From Terriglobia bacterium (GTDB lineage: Bacteria; Acidobacteriota; Terriglobia; Acidiferrales; UBA7541), in NCBI GenBank assembly GCA_023512135.1, contig JAIMAG010000001.1, forward strand, positions 310,001 through 374,000: DNA of 64,000 nt, given 5' to 3'. Positions within the stretch are counted from its first letter, which is position 1. Each line of letters opens with the position of its first letter. Below the pieces are notes generated by a model. That model was not told where the DNA came from and made no database searches. It saw nothing but the letters and a program-made list of their open reading frames with translations. Below, piece after piece: positions 33,990-41,812 of this stretch. Made by a program: the position numbers and the translations under genes.

Positions 33990-34023
33990 GGAAATTATTT
34001 TCCACTTGTGGAAAACAAAATTA
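33990..34023. promoter_or_regulatory. Enhancer-like palindrome and half site upstream of PilZ gene
   Basis: GGAAATTATTTTCC (33990-34003) is an exact GGAA-N6-TTCC site, flanked to give GTGGAAA/TTTCCAC arms. A half site, GGAAAACAAA, follows at 34010, 20 bp on. A weak sigma-54-like TTGTACTCTAATTGCA lies at 34074-34089, 70 bp downstream of the exact palindrome, the same spacing as at the exosortase promoter. The rest of 33794-34125 is gene-free and AT-rich. Confidence 0.45.
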
Positions 34024-34125
34024 AATGCTTGAAAGTAAAAGGAATAGTTCAATGTCGACTCCCCTGCTGTCATTTGTACTCTAATTGCATGAAGAAGCGA
34101 GGACTAGAACGAGAGTACCAAAGCG

Positions 34126-34485
34126 ATGACTGAGTTTCGTCAGAAGTTCGGCGCGGATCTGTCAAACCTTTCTTTGCCCGAGCGGCGGCGTTCGCCGAGA
34201 CTCCGATTGCAGGTTCCGGTTTTTCTCCGTGGCGTAGATGCCAGAGGGGAAGAGTTCCTGGACCTGACCAAGACACTGAATATCAGTGCTGTGGGCGCTG
34301 TTGTGGCCACCACGCGGCTGTTTCACATCGACGAATTGCTCTTGCTGACGGTGCCCGCGCCGGCCACACCGGCCAGCCGCATCCTGCCGCCACCTGCTGC
34401 TCCGATTCCCGCGAGGGTGCGGCGACTTCAAATGGCCGAGGAAGTGCGTTTGCTGGGGGTGGAATTTCTGAAGCCACTCGAATGA
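34126..34485 (+). CDS. PilZ domain protein
   Basis: 119 residues. PERRRSPRLRLQVPVF provides the arginine clamp, and LNISAVGAVV is the N-x-S-x-x-G motif. The C-terminal part reads VRLLGVEFLKPLE, the last PilZ strand. It has an insertion of prolines and alanines in the middle (APATPASRILPPPAAPIPA), longer than usual. It should bind c-di-GMP and act through an unknown partner. Possible sigma-54 control is described under the site at 33990. Confidence 0.83.
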   Translation: MTEFRQKFGADLSNLSLPERRRSPRLRLQVPVFLRGVDARGEEFLDLTKTLNISAVGAVVATTRLFHIDELLLLTVPAPATPASRILPPPAAPIPARVRRLQMAEEVRLLGVEFLKPLE

Positions 34486-34654
34486 CGGTTTTGCCTGCGA
34501 AGAGTTTTGTGCTTGCTGCTCCCCAGCCCAGACCGCAGATGCAGCGAAAATGCCTTTTTGTCCCACCCCATTCCATTTTTCGGCAAGACTCGTTTCCTGA
34601 AGGCATTTTTATTCGGTTTGCAGATTCCCGGACACCGGCAGAATCTTTTTGCGA

Positions 34655-34670
34655 TGGTATGCTGTTTGCT
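34655..34670 (+). promoter_or_regulatory. Sigma-54 promoter of GGDEF-PilZ gene
   Basis: TGGTATGCTGTTTGCT has TGG and TTGCT in exact register. The predicted start near 34681 leaves about 76 nt before the ATG at 34757. I see no GGAA-N6-TTCC palindrome upstream of it in 34486-34654. Confidence 0.65.
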
Positions 34671-34756
34671 CGGAAAGTTGTGGAGAGGAAGTGTGTGCGC
34701 GGGTTGCCGCGCAGCGAGGACAGGACACCTGAAAAACATCTGAGCACCCAGCCCCG

Positions 34757-35872
34757 ATGAACACCGAGGACACTTTTCTCGAATTGCTGGTCGACACGCT
34801 GGAGGGGCTTGACCGTCCGGCGCGGGCCCAGTTTTTGCAGCGCTTCTTCCGCACCGTGGCCCACGTCGATCTGACCGAGGAGCTGGCGCTGCACTACTGG
34901 GAGCAGGTGCTCGAACGCCGCAAGGAGCTCTCTGAAAGCCAGGGGAAGCCAGTTTCGCTGAAAACGGCGCTGGTTTCCGTGATGGCTTCCACCGACCTGT
35001 TGCGCCTGCCCATTCTGATGGAGTATGCCGAGCTGAAGCAGTTGCGCATCAATGCGGCCACTGATGCGCTCACCGGCCTCTACAATCGCCGGCTCTTCGA
35101 CGAACAGTTCACGCGCGAGCTGAACCGCGCGCAGCGTCATGCCCATCCGCTCGCCCTGATTATCCTCGATCTCCACATGTTCAAAGAGGTGAACGATCGC
35201 CACGGACACGTTCAGGGCGACCGCGTGCTCGAGGCGGCCGCGAGAACTTTGTGGCGTTCGATTCGTGCTTCGGACTATGCCTTTCGCATCGGCGGCGATG
35301 AATTTGCTCTGCTCCTGCCCCAGGCCGATGCCGATGATGCCCACAAGCTGGCTCAGCGCGTCCGCACGAATTACGAAGCAGCGGTGCTTCCGATGAAGCT
35401 CGACCTGCTGCCGGCCATGGACTACGGCGTTGCGGTCTACCCGGAGGACGGCGATACCAAAGAAGCACTGATTCGGGTTGCGGACGAGCGCCTCTACCAG
35501 ATGAAGGGGCAGCCCTTGCAGAAGCCGGCCGCCCGCCGCGAAGCACCGGTGGAACGTCCCGCGGCTTCCCCGCGCCCGGAGCCGGTGGCCAAGCCAGCCG
35601 CGGGAGTCGAACGTCGCCGTTGGGAGCGCGTCTCGCTCTCCGGCACCCGTGCCTACGCCGTGCTGGGTGAAGAAGGTGGCCAGACGGCTCGTGTCGTGGA
35701 CCTCAGCTATGGCGGCGTGGCCCTGCAGATGGACAACCCCGAACAGACTCCCAATCTTTTCCAGGCGGTGCTCCACGTGCCCATCCTGCCGCCGGTCAAG
35801 GTCAACCTGCGCAAGGCCTACGTTCGCGCCGGCCCCAACGGCCCGCGCGTGGGCTGTGCGTTCGTCTCCTGA
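34757..35872 (+). CDS. Diguanylate cyclase with C-terminal PilZ domain
   Basis: 371 residues. The N-terminal 110 residues are helical and unassigned (TFLELLVDTLEGLDRPAR...). The GGDEF domain spans about 110-255: TDALTGLYNRRLF, active site FRIGGDEFALLLP and inhibitory I-site RASD five residues before it. After a proline-rich linker (about 260-285) a PilZ domain follows, with RRRWERVSLSG and VDLSYGGVAL. It should make c-di-GMP from two GTP and also bind the product, so local feedback is likely. The I-site and PilZ make two separate product sensors. It probably feeds the neighbouring PilZ proteins and EPS control. Confidence 0.92.
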   Translation: MNTEDTFLELLVDTLEGLDRPARAQFLQRFFRTVAHVDLTEELALHYWEQVLERRKELSESQGKPVSLKTALVSVMASTDLLRLPILMEYAELKQLRINAATDALTGLYNRRLFDEQFTRELNRAQRHAHPLALIILDLHMFKEVNDRHGHVQGDRVLEAAARTLWRSIRASDYAFRIGGDEFALLLPQADADDAHKLAQRVRTNYEAAVLPMKLDLLPAMDYGVAVYPEDGDTKEALIRVADERLYQMKGQPLQKPAARREAPVERPAASPRPEPVAKPAAGVERRRWERVSLSGTRAYAVLGEEGGQTARVVDLSYGGVALQMDNPEQTPNLFQAVLHVPILPPVKVNLRKAYVRAGPNGPRVGCAFVS

Positions 35873-35935
35873 GGCCCGGCTGCGCCGACCTCGCTTTGCA
35901 ACCCGACGTGTTCCTGCTAGCCTAGCGAGCGGCTC

Positions 35936-36931
35936 ATGTCTGCCTTCGGTCGCGTTCTCGTCACCGGCGGCGCCGGTTTCATCGGTTCGCACCTCTGTGA
36001 AGCGCTGCTGCGCCGCGGCGTCCAACTGACCATCGTGGACCGCCTGGACGACTTCTATGCCCCCGCCTGGAAGCGGGCCAACCTCGAAGACCTGCGCGCG
36101 ATTGCGCCGTTTGTCTTCTCTCCGGCCGATATTTGCGACTTCGCTGCGCTCGAGCACGCGTTCGCAACCGCGCACCCGGACGCGGTCGTTCATCTGGCTG
36201 CGCGGGCCGGCGTGCGACCTTCGGTCGAGCAGCCGCTGCTGTTTGAACGCATCAACGTGACCGGCACGCTGCATGTCCTCGAGCTCTGCCGCCGATTCGG
36301 TGTTCGCAAGCTCATTTTCGGCTCTTCCAGTTCGGTCTACGGGGCTTCGGCGCGCGCACCGTTCCGCGAGGATCAGGCGGATCTTCGTCCGGTTTCGCCC
36401 TATGCCGTGACGAAACTGGCCGGCGAGACGTACTGCTACACCTACGCACACCTGTTTCGCCTGCCCGTGATTTGCCTGCGCCTGTTCACGGTCTACGGCC
36501 CGCGCCAGCGGCCCGACCTGGCCATCCACAAGTTCGTCGCTTTGCTGGAAGCCGGCCAGCCCCTGCCGATCTTCGGCGACGGCTCCAGCGGGCGCGACTA
36601 CACCTATGTGGACGACATCGTGGCCGGCATGCTCGCCGCCCTGGAGTTCGATCCGGCGACGACGTCTCCGGGGGCGCCGTTCGAGGTTTTCAACCTGGGC
36701 AACTCTCGCCCGGTGACGCTGCGCGAGCTGGTCGCGGCGCTCGAGCGCGTCACCGGACGCGCGGCCCGGTGCGAGTACCGGCCCGCGCAGTCCGGCGATG
36801 TTCCGCTCACCTGGGCCGACATCGGCAAAGCCGAGCGGTGGCTCGGCTATCGGCCGGCGACGCCGCTCGAAGAAGGCCTGCGCCGGTTCGTGGCCTGGTA
36901 TCGCTCGGCGGACCCCCGTCGCCGCGCATAA
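35936..36931 (+). CDS. NAD-dependent sugar-nucleotide epimerase (UDP-glucuronate 4-epimerase-like)
   Basis: 331 residues of an extended SDR. The NAD site is LVTGGAGFIGSHLCE; the catalytic SSS and YxxxK are in GSSSSVYG and SPYAVTKLAGE. LRLFTVYGPRQRPDLA is typical of UDP-glucuronate/UDP-glucose 4-epimerases, with RPD matching the glucuronate type. The product would be a uronic acid or hexose precursor for the polysaccharides made by the two clusters. It follows the GGDEF gene after 63 bp. Confidence 0.85.
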   Translation: MSAFGRVLVTGGAGFIGSHLCEALLRRGVQLTIVDRLDDFYAPAWKRANLEDLRAIAPFVFSPADICDFAALEHAFATAHPDAVVHLAARAGVRPSVEQPLLFERINVTGTLHVLELCRRFGVRKLIFGSSSSVYGASARAPFREDQADLRPVSPYAVTKLAGETYCYTYAHLFRLPVICLRLFTVYGPRQRPDLAIHKFVALLEAGQPLPIFGDGSSGRDYTYVDDIVAGMLAALEFDPATTSPGAPFEVFNLGNSRPVTLRELVAALERVTGRAARCEYRPAQSGDVPLTWADIGKAERWLGYRPATPLEEGLRRFVAWYRSADPRRRA

Positions 36932-36960
36932 GCGGAGCATACCCGGTGTAAAGATTTCGC

Positions 36961-36996
36961 TGGACAACCGGAATCGAATCATAGATAATTTTCTAT
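36961..36996 (+). promoter_or_regulatory. arsR promoter with overlapping operator
   Basis: TGGACA (36961-36966), 17 bp, then GATAAT (36984-36989) form a sigma-70 promoter. The dyad ATAGA-N6-TCTAT (36981-36996) covers the -10 and ends one base before the ATG at 36997. The predicted start site is at or next to the ATG, so the mRNA would be leaderless. Confidence 0.65.
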
Positions 36997-37323
36997 ATGA
37001 AAGCTGCGGCGAAACGCCCGGTACCCGGCGAGGCTGTGGATGTGCAGTTGAAAGCCGTTGCAGATCCCACACGCCGAAGGATTCTGGAGCTGCTGAAGCG
37101 CCGGGGCTGCTGCACGCTGGAGGCGGTGCGGGCCTCCGACCCGGGCATGTGCGTCTGTGACCTGGAAGCGCAACTCGGGCTCACCCAGCCGACCGTCACC
37201 TACCATCTGCAGCTGCTGCGCGAGGCCGGGCTGATCACGACGCGCCGGATCGGCCGGTGGCTCTATTGCCGGCGCAACGAGGAAGCGCTCGACCGCCTGG
37301 GCCAGTGGCTGAAGGACCTATGA
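36997..37323 (+). CDS. arsR: ArsR-family metalloregulator
   Basis: 108 residues of winged-helix fold. The arsenite-binding type motif is present as GMCVCDLEAQLGLTQPTVTYH, matching the ELCVCDL pattern on the recognition helix region of ArsR type I. An extra CC pair (RRGCCTLEAV) lies nearby. It should release DNA when As(III) binds. The arsM gene starts 60 bp downstream in the same direction with its own dyad. An autoregulatory operator precedes the gene. Confidence 0.9.
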   Translation: MKAAAKRPVPGEAVDVQLKAVADPTRRRILELLKRRGCCTLEAVRASDPGMCVCDLEAQLGLTQPTVTYHLQLLREAGLITTRRIGRWLYCRRNEEALDRLGQWLKDL

Positions 37324-37342
37324 AAATTTTTTCGCTGTACAG

Positions 37343-37362
37343 ATAGAAGAACATCAATCTAT
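37343..37362. promoter_or_regulatory. Second ArsR-type dyad between arsR and arsM
   Basis: ATAGA and TCTAT are separated by 10 bp in ATAGAAGAACATCAATCTAT. The same half-sites form the operator before arsR, with a 6-bp spacer. It ends 20 bp before the arsM ATG. Confidence 0.5.
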
Positions 37363-37382
37363 GAAAGGAGCGAGCCAGAGCC

Positions 37383-38156
37383 ATGAGCCAGACCTTTTCG
37401 GACAAAGAAGCCATTCACACTGCGGTGACCCGCACCTATGGTGCAGTGGCCAGAAGCCGCCACCTCACCCCGCCGGAGACCGCCTGCTGTGGGCCACAGG
37501 AGCTGCCCATCGCCGATTACTCTCCCGAAGAAATCGCTTCCGTGCCGCCGGGTGCGTACCTCGGCGAAGGGAGCGGCAATCCGGTGCGTTTTTCCGGTCT
37601 GGTGCCGGGGGAAATTGTGGTGGACCTGGGTGCGGGCGCCGGCATGGATTCGTTTCTCGCTGCGAACCGGGTCGGCCCGAGCGGCCACGTCTACGGTTTT
37701 GACCTGACGCCGGAGATGGTCCGCCGCGCCCGAAGGTTGGCTGCCGCAGCCGGCATCCGCCATGTCAGTTTCGAGCAGGCCGATATCGAACATCTGCCAC
37801 TCGCCGATGCTGTGGCGGATGTGGTCATCAGCAATTGCGTCATCAACCTGACGCCGGACAAGCGTGCCGTGTATCGCGAAATTTTCCGGGTCCTGCGGCC
37901 GGGCGGAAGGCTGTCGGTGGCCGACATCGTGCTGCGCGGCACGCCGGAGGCGGTGGCGGCGTTTCGCACTTCTGCGACCGCGGAGAACTGGTGTGCCTGC
38001 GTTTCGGGGGCGCTGCGCGAGGAAGACTATCTGGCGGCGATCCGCGAAGCCGGCTTCACCGACGTCGAAATTGTGGCCGAGCGCCCCGGACAGTTTCAGC
38101 CGGGCGGCGATGTGCGCAGTGTCGCCGTTACGATCACCGCGCGCAAACCGGCCTAG
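37383..38156 (+). CDS. arsM: Arsenite S-adenosylmethionine methyltransferase
   Basis: 257 residues. The SAM fold has VVDLGAGAGMDSFLAA. The four arsenic cysteines of ArsM are represented by ETACCGPQELP near the N-terminus, ISNCVINL and ENWCACVSGAL. The enzyme methylates arsenite to less harmful or volatile species. AGGAG lies 13 nt before the ATG. Codon use and the divergent neighbour give no sign of recent transfer. The dyad before the gene implies ArsR control. Confidence 0.93.
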   Translation: MSQTFSDKEAIHTAVTRTYGAVARSRHLTPPETACCGPQELPIADYSPEEIASVPPGAYLGEGSGNPVRFSGLVPGEIVVDLGAGAGMDSFLAANRVGPSGHVYGFDLTPEMVRRARRLAAAAGIRHVSFEQADIEHLPLADAVADVVISNCVINLTPDKRAVYREIFRVLRPGGRLSVADIVLRGTPEAVAAFRTSATAENWCACVSGALREEDYLAAIREAGFTDVEIVAERPGQFQPGGDVRSVAVTITARKPA

Positions 38157-38227
38157 CGGCCGCGGACGCGCTCTTTCGTACGGAGACCACCGGAACCGCT
38201 CGCGCGGAGCTGCGGAGTTCGCGTCGT

Positions 38228-38962
38228 TCAGTCGTACTTTTCGTAGTGAATCTGCTTGCGGTCGAGTCCGAATTCGTTCTTCAGGATGGCGCGGACGTCG
38301 TCCACCATCGCCTTCAGTCCGCAGATGTACGCGGCGAAGTCGCGCGTGCCGCCGAACCGCAGTCGAAGCTGCTCCTGCACGTAGCCTCGCGCGCCGTTCC
38401 AGTCTGCCGGCGGCCGGCTGAGGGTGGGCACGAAGTGGAAATTCCGGTGTTGCCCGGCGAGCTGTTCGAACTCGGTGCGGTAGAGGATCGTCTCCGGGTA
38501 CCGCGCCCCGAAGATCAGCCAGGCCTGCGTGCTTTCGGGCAGGCCGCGTCCGAGCAGGTCGTGCAGCATGCCGCGAATCGGGGCGATGCCGGTGCCCGTG
38601 GCCAGAAAGACCAGGCGCGCGGGCAGCGGCTGCTGCACCACAAAAAAGCCGTGGGGTCCGCTGAACTCCATTTCCGCCCCGGGCGCCAGGTCGCACAGAT
38701 AGTTAGAGAACACGCCGCCGCGGACGCGGTTCAAGCACAGGTCGAACCGGCGCCCGTCGTCCGGCGCCGAGGCGATGGAGTACGCCCGCGTCAGCTCCTG
38801 ACCGTGGTGCCGCAGCACCATGGAGATGAACTGTCCGGCAAGAAAATCGAACCTTCCGCCGGAGGTGACCTCCCACTCCAGGTGCATCGTCTCCGGCGCC
38901 AGTTCGCGGCTGTGGCGCAGCACGGCGCGGTATCGTTTCGGCGCGGGGAAATTCGGACGCAT
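38228..38962 (-). CDS. Ferredoxin/flavodoxin-NADP reductase family protein
   Basis: 244 residues. FAD domain: TRAYSIAS is the R-x-Y-S motif, with a glycine-rich follow-up. NAD(P) domain: LVFLATGTGIAPIRGML. The C-terminus ends YEKYD, as in FNR-like oxidoreductases without a ferredoxin domain. Electron donor and acceptor are unknown, but a reductase for ferredoxin or an oxygenase is plausible. The gene converges with arsM, with 71 bp between stops. The following 38963-39232 shows no gene that I can support. Confidence 0.88.
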   Translation of the reverse strand: MRPNFPAPKRYRAVLRHSRELAPETMHLEWEVTSGGRFDFLAGQFISMVLRHHGQELTRAYSIASAPDDGRRFDLCLNRVRGGVFSNYLCDLAPGAEMEFSGPHGFFVVQQPLPARLVFLATGTGIAPIRGMLHDLLGRGLPESTQAWLIFGARYPETILYRTEFEQLAGQHRNFHFVPTLSRPPADWNGARGYVQEQLRLRFGGTRDFAAYICGLKAMVDDVRAILKNEFGLDRKQIHYEKYD

Positions 38963-39232
38963 AGCTTGCAGGCTCGCGCCTGCAACTTCATTCTACCTGA
39001 TTCGCACGCCGGAGTTGAACGTTCGGACTGCGGCAGGGAACTGTTCGGTGGCCAGAGAAACGTCGGGCCCGGGTGGGCGGAGTCCTTGTCGGGGATGGAC
39101 TTTGCCCGGAGGTGCGTCCCGAGCCCGAATTACCGCTCCGGCCTGTGAGCCGGAGGAGTCGGATCAAGAGAGTGTATGAGGTAACTCTAATTTAGCACAA
39201 ACTGCGGCCGGCGCCAACTCTGGTTTTCCTCG

Positions 39233-39742
39233 CTACGGCCGCCACTTCGAAAAGACGTAGTCGGTAGCTTTCTGCGCGGCGTGGCACTGGAAGCACTCGG
39301 TGGCAGCATCTTGGACGGCGCGCCGGCTCGGGTCGCCACCGGCAAACGCTTCGAACCCCCAGCCGCCCGTCGCTGCATACTTTCGCGAGTCTTTCACCAT
39401 GACGGCCAGCACTTTGCGGCTGCCCTCCACATAGGCGCCGCTTTCCAGCCGCGCCTCCAGCAGGTCGAACACAAAAATGCTTCCATCCGGGTATTTTGGA
39501 TTTTCTTGGCGCAGGGCCTGCGCACCGCGCTCGTTCACGTAGACATGGTGGATGCCGCCAAAGGCATCAAACAGCGGATGCGCTTTGTCGTGGATGACCA
39601 TGGATTTGACGTGCGTCCAGTTCCGGTAACCAGCCGGGAACTGGATGGTGCTTGCTGCCGGCGCCTGGGCAAAAGCCAGCGCCGTCACCGCAGCAGCCAC
39701 GACAGCGGCTGCTCCCAGCCATACGGTTCGTTCTTTCTGCAT
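39233..39742 (-). CDS. Cytochrome P460 family c-type haem protein
   Basis: 169 residues. Signal peptide MQKERTVWLGAAAVVAAAVTALAFAQA. The fold signature includes YRNWTHVKSMVIHDKAHP and GGIHHVYVN. The single haem motif is CFQCH near the C-terminus. P460 proteins, in ammonia oxidisers, oxidise hydroxylamine with nitric oxide as a by-product; other members have unknown roles and lack the lysine crosslink. Whether this one forms the crosslink cannot be told from sequence. It is periplasmic and stands alone, with its own promoter and operator. Confidence 0.88.
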   Translation of the reverse strand: MQKERTVWLGAAAVVAAAVTALAFAQAPAASTIQFPAGYRNWTHVKSMVIHDKAHPLFDAFGGIHHVYVNERGAQALRQENPKYPDGSIFVFDLLEARLESGAYVEGSRKVLAVMVKDSRKYAATGGWGFEAFAGGDPSRRAVQDAATECFQCHAAQKATDYVFSKWRP

Positions 39743-39769
39743 TGCCGTCCTCCTGCAATCACTGCTGCG

Positions 39770-39800
39770 AATTTACTGACCAATTGTTACTTGTCAAGTA
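39770..39800 (-). promoter_or_regulatory. P460 promoter with overlapping dyad operator
   Basis: Minus strand TTGACA (39797-39792), 16 bp, then TAAATT (39775-39770). The perfect dyad TACTTG-T-CAAGTA (39788-39800) covers the -35. The expected start near 39763 leaves a 21-nt leader with GCAGGAGG. Confidence 0.6.
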
Positions 39801-39969
39801 CTGAGCCAGTTATATGCGAATCGGTTACACGCAAACCTGCGCAGCGCAAAGGAGTAAACATGCAGCTTCCGCATTCTCTGCCGAAACATTTTCGCCCCGT
39901 CCGACGTATCTGGAATGGGTAGCTGCTGCCCGTGCAAACTTGGTTTTCCGGCGTCTTCCAATTTGGCGG

Positions 39970-41355
39970 ATGGTTTGGCTGACGGCTGTGCTTGCGGTGG
40001 TGGGCGGGAGCACAGGACAGTCTCCTGCGACGCGCCGGTCGGAACGATTGGCACTCGCCGACGTCACCGTCATCGATGGCACCGGTGCTCCTCCGCGGCC
40101 GCACCGGACCGTACTGGTGTCCGATAGCCGCATCGTTGCCATCCACGATGCCCGCACGTGGCGTCCTCCCGAACAGACGCGCGTCATCCACAGCCGGGGC
40201 CGGTATCTGATTCCGGGCCTGTGGGACATGCACGTCCACCTCAGCATGGGTGAAGCTTCCCTGCTGCCTGTCTTCCTTGCCCAAGGTGTGACGGCAGTGC
40301 GCGACCTCGGGGGCGACTTCTCTGCCGTGCGTGCCTGGCAGCAGGAAATCGCCGCCGGTACGCGCATCGGCCCGCGCATCTACACGGCAGGACGGATCCT
40401 GGAGAGCCCGCGCTTCCTGGAAATACTCGCGCGACTGGCCAGTGCGCTGGAGCCGCCTTTCCGCGATCAGCTCCACGCGATTCGCGCGGAACGCATCCCC
40501 GTCGGTGACGCCGACCAGGCCGAGCAGGCCGTGCGCGAACTGGCCCTGCAGGGCGTTGCCTGTATCAAGTTCCGGTCGAACACCACAGCGGAAATTTTTT
40601 CTGCTATCGTTGCTGCCGCGAACCGCGTCCGCCTGCCCGTGGCCGGACACTCTCCGCAGGGTATCTCGCTCAGCGAAGCAGCCACCGCCGGGCAGAAAAG
40701 TTTCGAGCACGTTTTCATGAGCCCGGAAGAAGCCACACTGCCGCTTGCGGAAGTGGATCGCTTTGCCGATGCGTTGAAGCGAGCTCAGGGCTTCCTGGTG
40801 CCCACGCTGGTCACCTTTCACGCCACCCGGCTGATGGCTGCTGAACTTATGGACCAGCGCCTGAAGGCGCTGAGCCAGACAAACGAAGCGTGCGGTCGTG
40901 CTGTCCCTGCGCGCCTCGCCGATGCCTGGCGGCTGCATCGCCTGCTCGACCAGTTCGAACAGCCGCAGGACTGGGTCGCCGTCTACCAGGGTGCCGTGGA
41001 GCGGCTTCGCCGCCTGCATCGAGCTGGCGTCCAGTTCCTGGCCGGAACGGATTTCGGTGCGCGCTTCGTCTGTCCCGGCTCCGGCCTGCACGAAGAGCTT
41101 GAGCGCCTGGTTGCCGAGATTGGCCTGACCCCGGGCGAGGCCCTGCAGGCCGCCACTCGAAATGCGGCCCAGTTCTTCGGCGAAGAGCAACGCTCGGGAA
41201 CCATCGAGGTCGGCAAGCTGGCCGATATGGTGCTGCTCGAGACCAACCCGCTGGACGATATCCGCAATACGCGTCGCATCGCTGCGGTGATCGCGGCCGG
41301 CGTCTATTACGATCGCAGCGCACTGCAGCGTCTGCTGACCCGCTCCCACCCCTAA
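39970..41355 (+). CDS. Exported imidazolonepropionase-like amidohydrolase
   Basis: 461 residues. The start MVWLTAVLAVVGGSTGQ looks like a signal peptide; the longer frame to 39814 has no good signal. Amidohydrolase motifs: IPGLWDMHVHLSMG (H-x-H metal site), AGHSPQG and FEHVFM for further metal ligands, and LAGTDFGARF (catalytic aspartate). The C-terminal GTIEVGKLADMVLLE is family-typical. It probably hydrolyses cyclic amides or dipeptide-like substrates in the periplasm; the substrate is unknown. The carboxylated lysine candidate is in IKFRSN. Confidence 0.82.
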   Translation: MVWLTAVLAVVGGSTGQSPATRRSERLALADVTVIDGTGAPPRPHRTVLVSDSRIVAIHDARTWRPPEQTRVIHSRGRYLIPGLWDMHVHLSMGEASLLPVFLAQGVTAVRDLGGDFSAVRAWQQEIAAGTRIGPRIYTAGRILESPRFLEILARLASALEPPFRDQLHAIRAERIPVGDADQAEQAVRELALQGVACIKFRSNTTAEIFSAIVAAANRVRLPVAGHSPQGISLSEAATAGQKSFEHVFMSPEEATLPLAEVDRFADALKRAQGFLVPTLVTFHATRLMAAELMDQRLKALSQTNEACGRAVPARLADAWRLHRLLDQFEQPQDWVAVYQGAVERLRRLHRAGVQFLAGTDFGARFVCPGSGLHEELERLVAEIGLTPGEALQAATRNAAQFFGEEQRSGTIEVGKLADMVLLETNPLDDIRNTRRIAAVIAAGVYYDRSALQRLLTRSHP

Positions 41356-41440
41356 TGTTTCGGCTACTGCGGACAAAGACGCGCTTTGCCGGACGGGCGA
41401 GCTGTTCCGAAGGGCGAAGTGGCAGAAGATGTTTTGGGGA

Positions 41441-41812
41441 TCAGTTTGGATGTAGCGGGGTGGGGGGATGTGCGGTCCAGTCTTCGGGGGGAAATTCCAT
41501 GCACCAGAAGTGCGGCGAAGGACTGAGAAATTCCACGCCCACGCGCTGCCCCTTCGGGCCGGCATCACCCAGATAGACCACGCGGCATTCCTGTTCTTCC
41601 TCGGTTGCGGGGTTGTGCAGGGTGAGCAGGGTGCCCAGCTCGACCGTTTCGTTCAGGTAGAGCAGCGCGCCATGGGCGCTGACCACGATCGTTTCGCACC
41701 GTTCGCGGAAACGCCGGCCGTGCCGGTTTTTGCCGGACGCGCGGATCGGGATGCGGATGAACACGCGCGAGCTTCGCCGCGGCGCGGAAAAATGCGTCTG
41801 CACCTCGCCCAT
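41441..41812 (-). CDS. PilZ-like domain protein
   Basis: 123 residues. APRRSSRVFIRIPIRASGKN provides arginines as in PilZ, and TIVVSAHGALLYLN replaces the D/N-x-S-x-x-G motif with V-x-S-x-x-G. C-di-GMP binding is therefore less sure than in the other three PilZ proteins. VGVEFLSPSPHFW is the terminal strand. The ATG at 41812 is preferred; the longer frame to 42025 runs through the region upstream of the M20 gene. Confidence 0.7.
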   Translation of the reverse strand: MGEVQTHFSAPRRSSRVFIRIPIRASGKNRHGRRFRERCETIVVSAHGALLYLNETVELGTLLTLHNPATEEEQECRVVYLGDAGPKGQRVGVEFLSPSPHFWCMEFPPEDWTAHPPTPLHPN

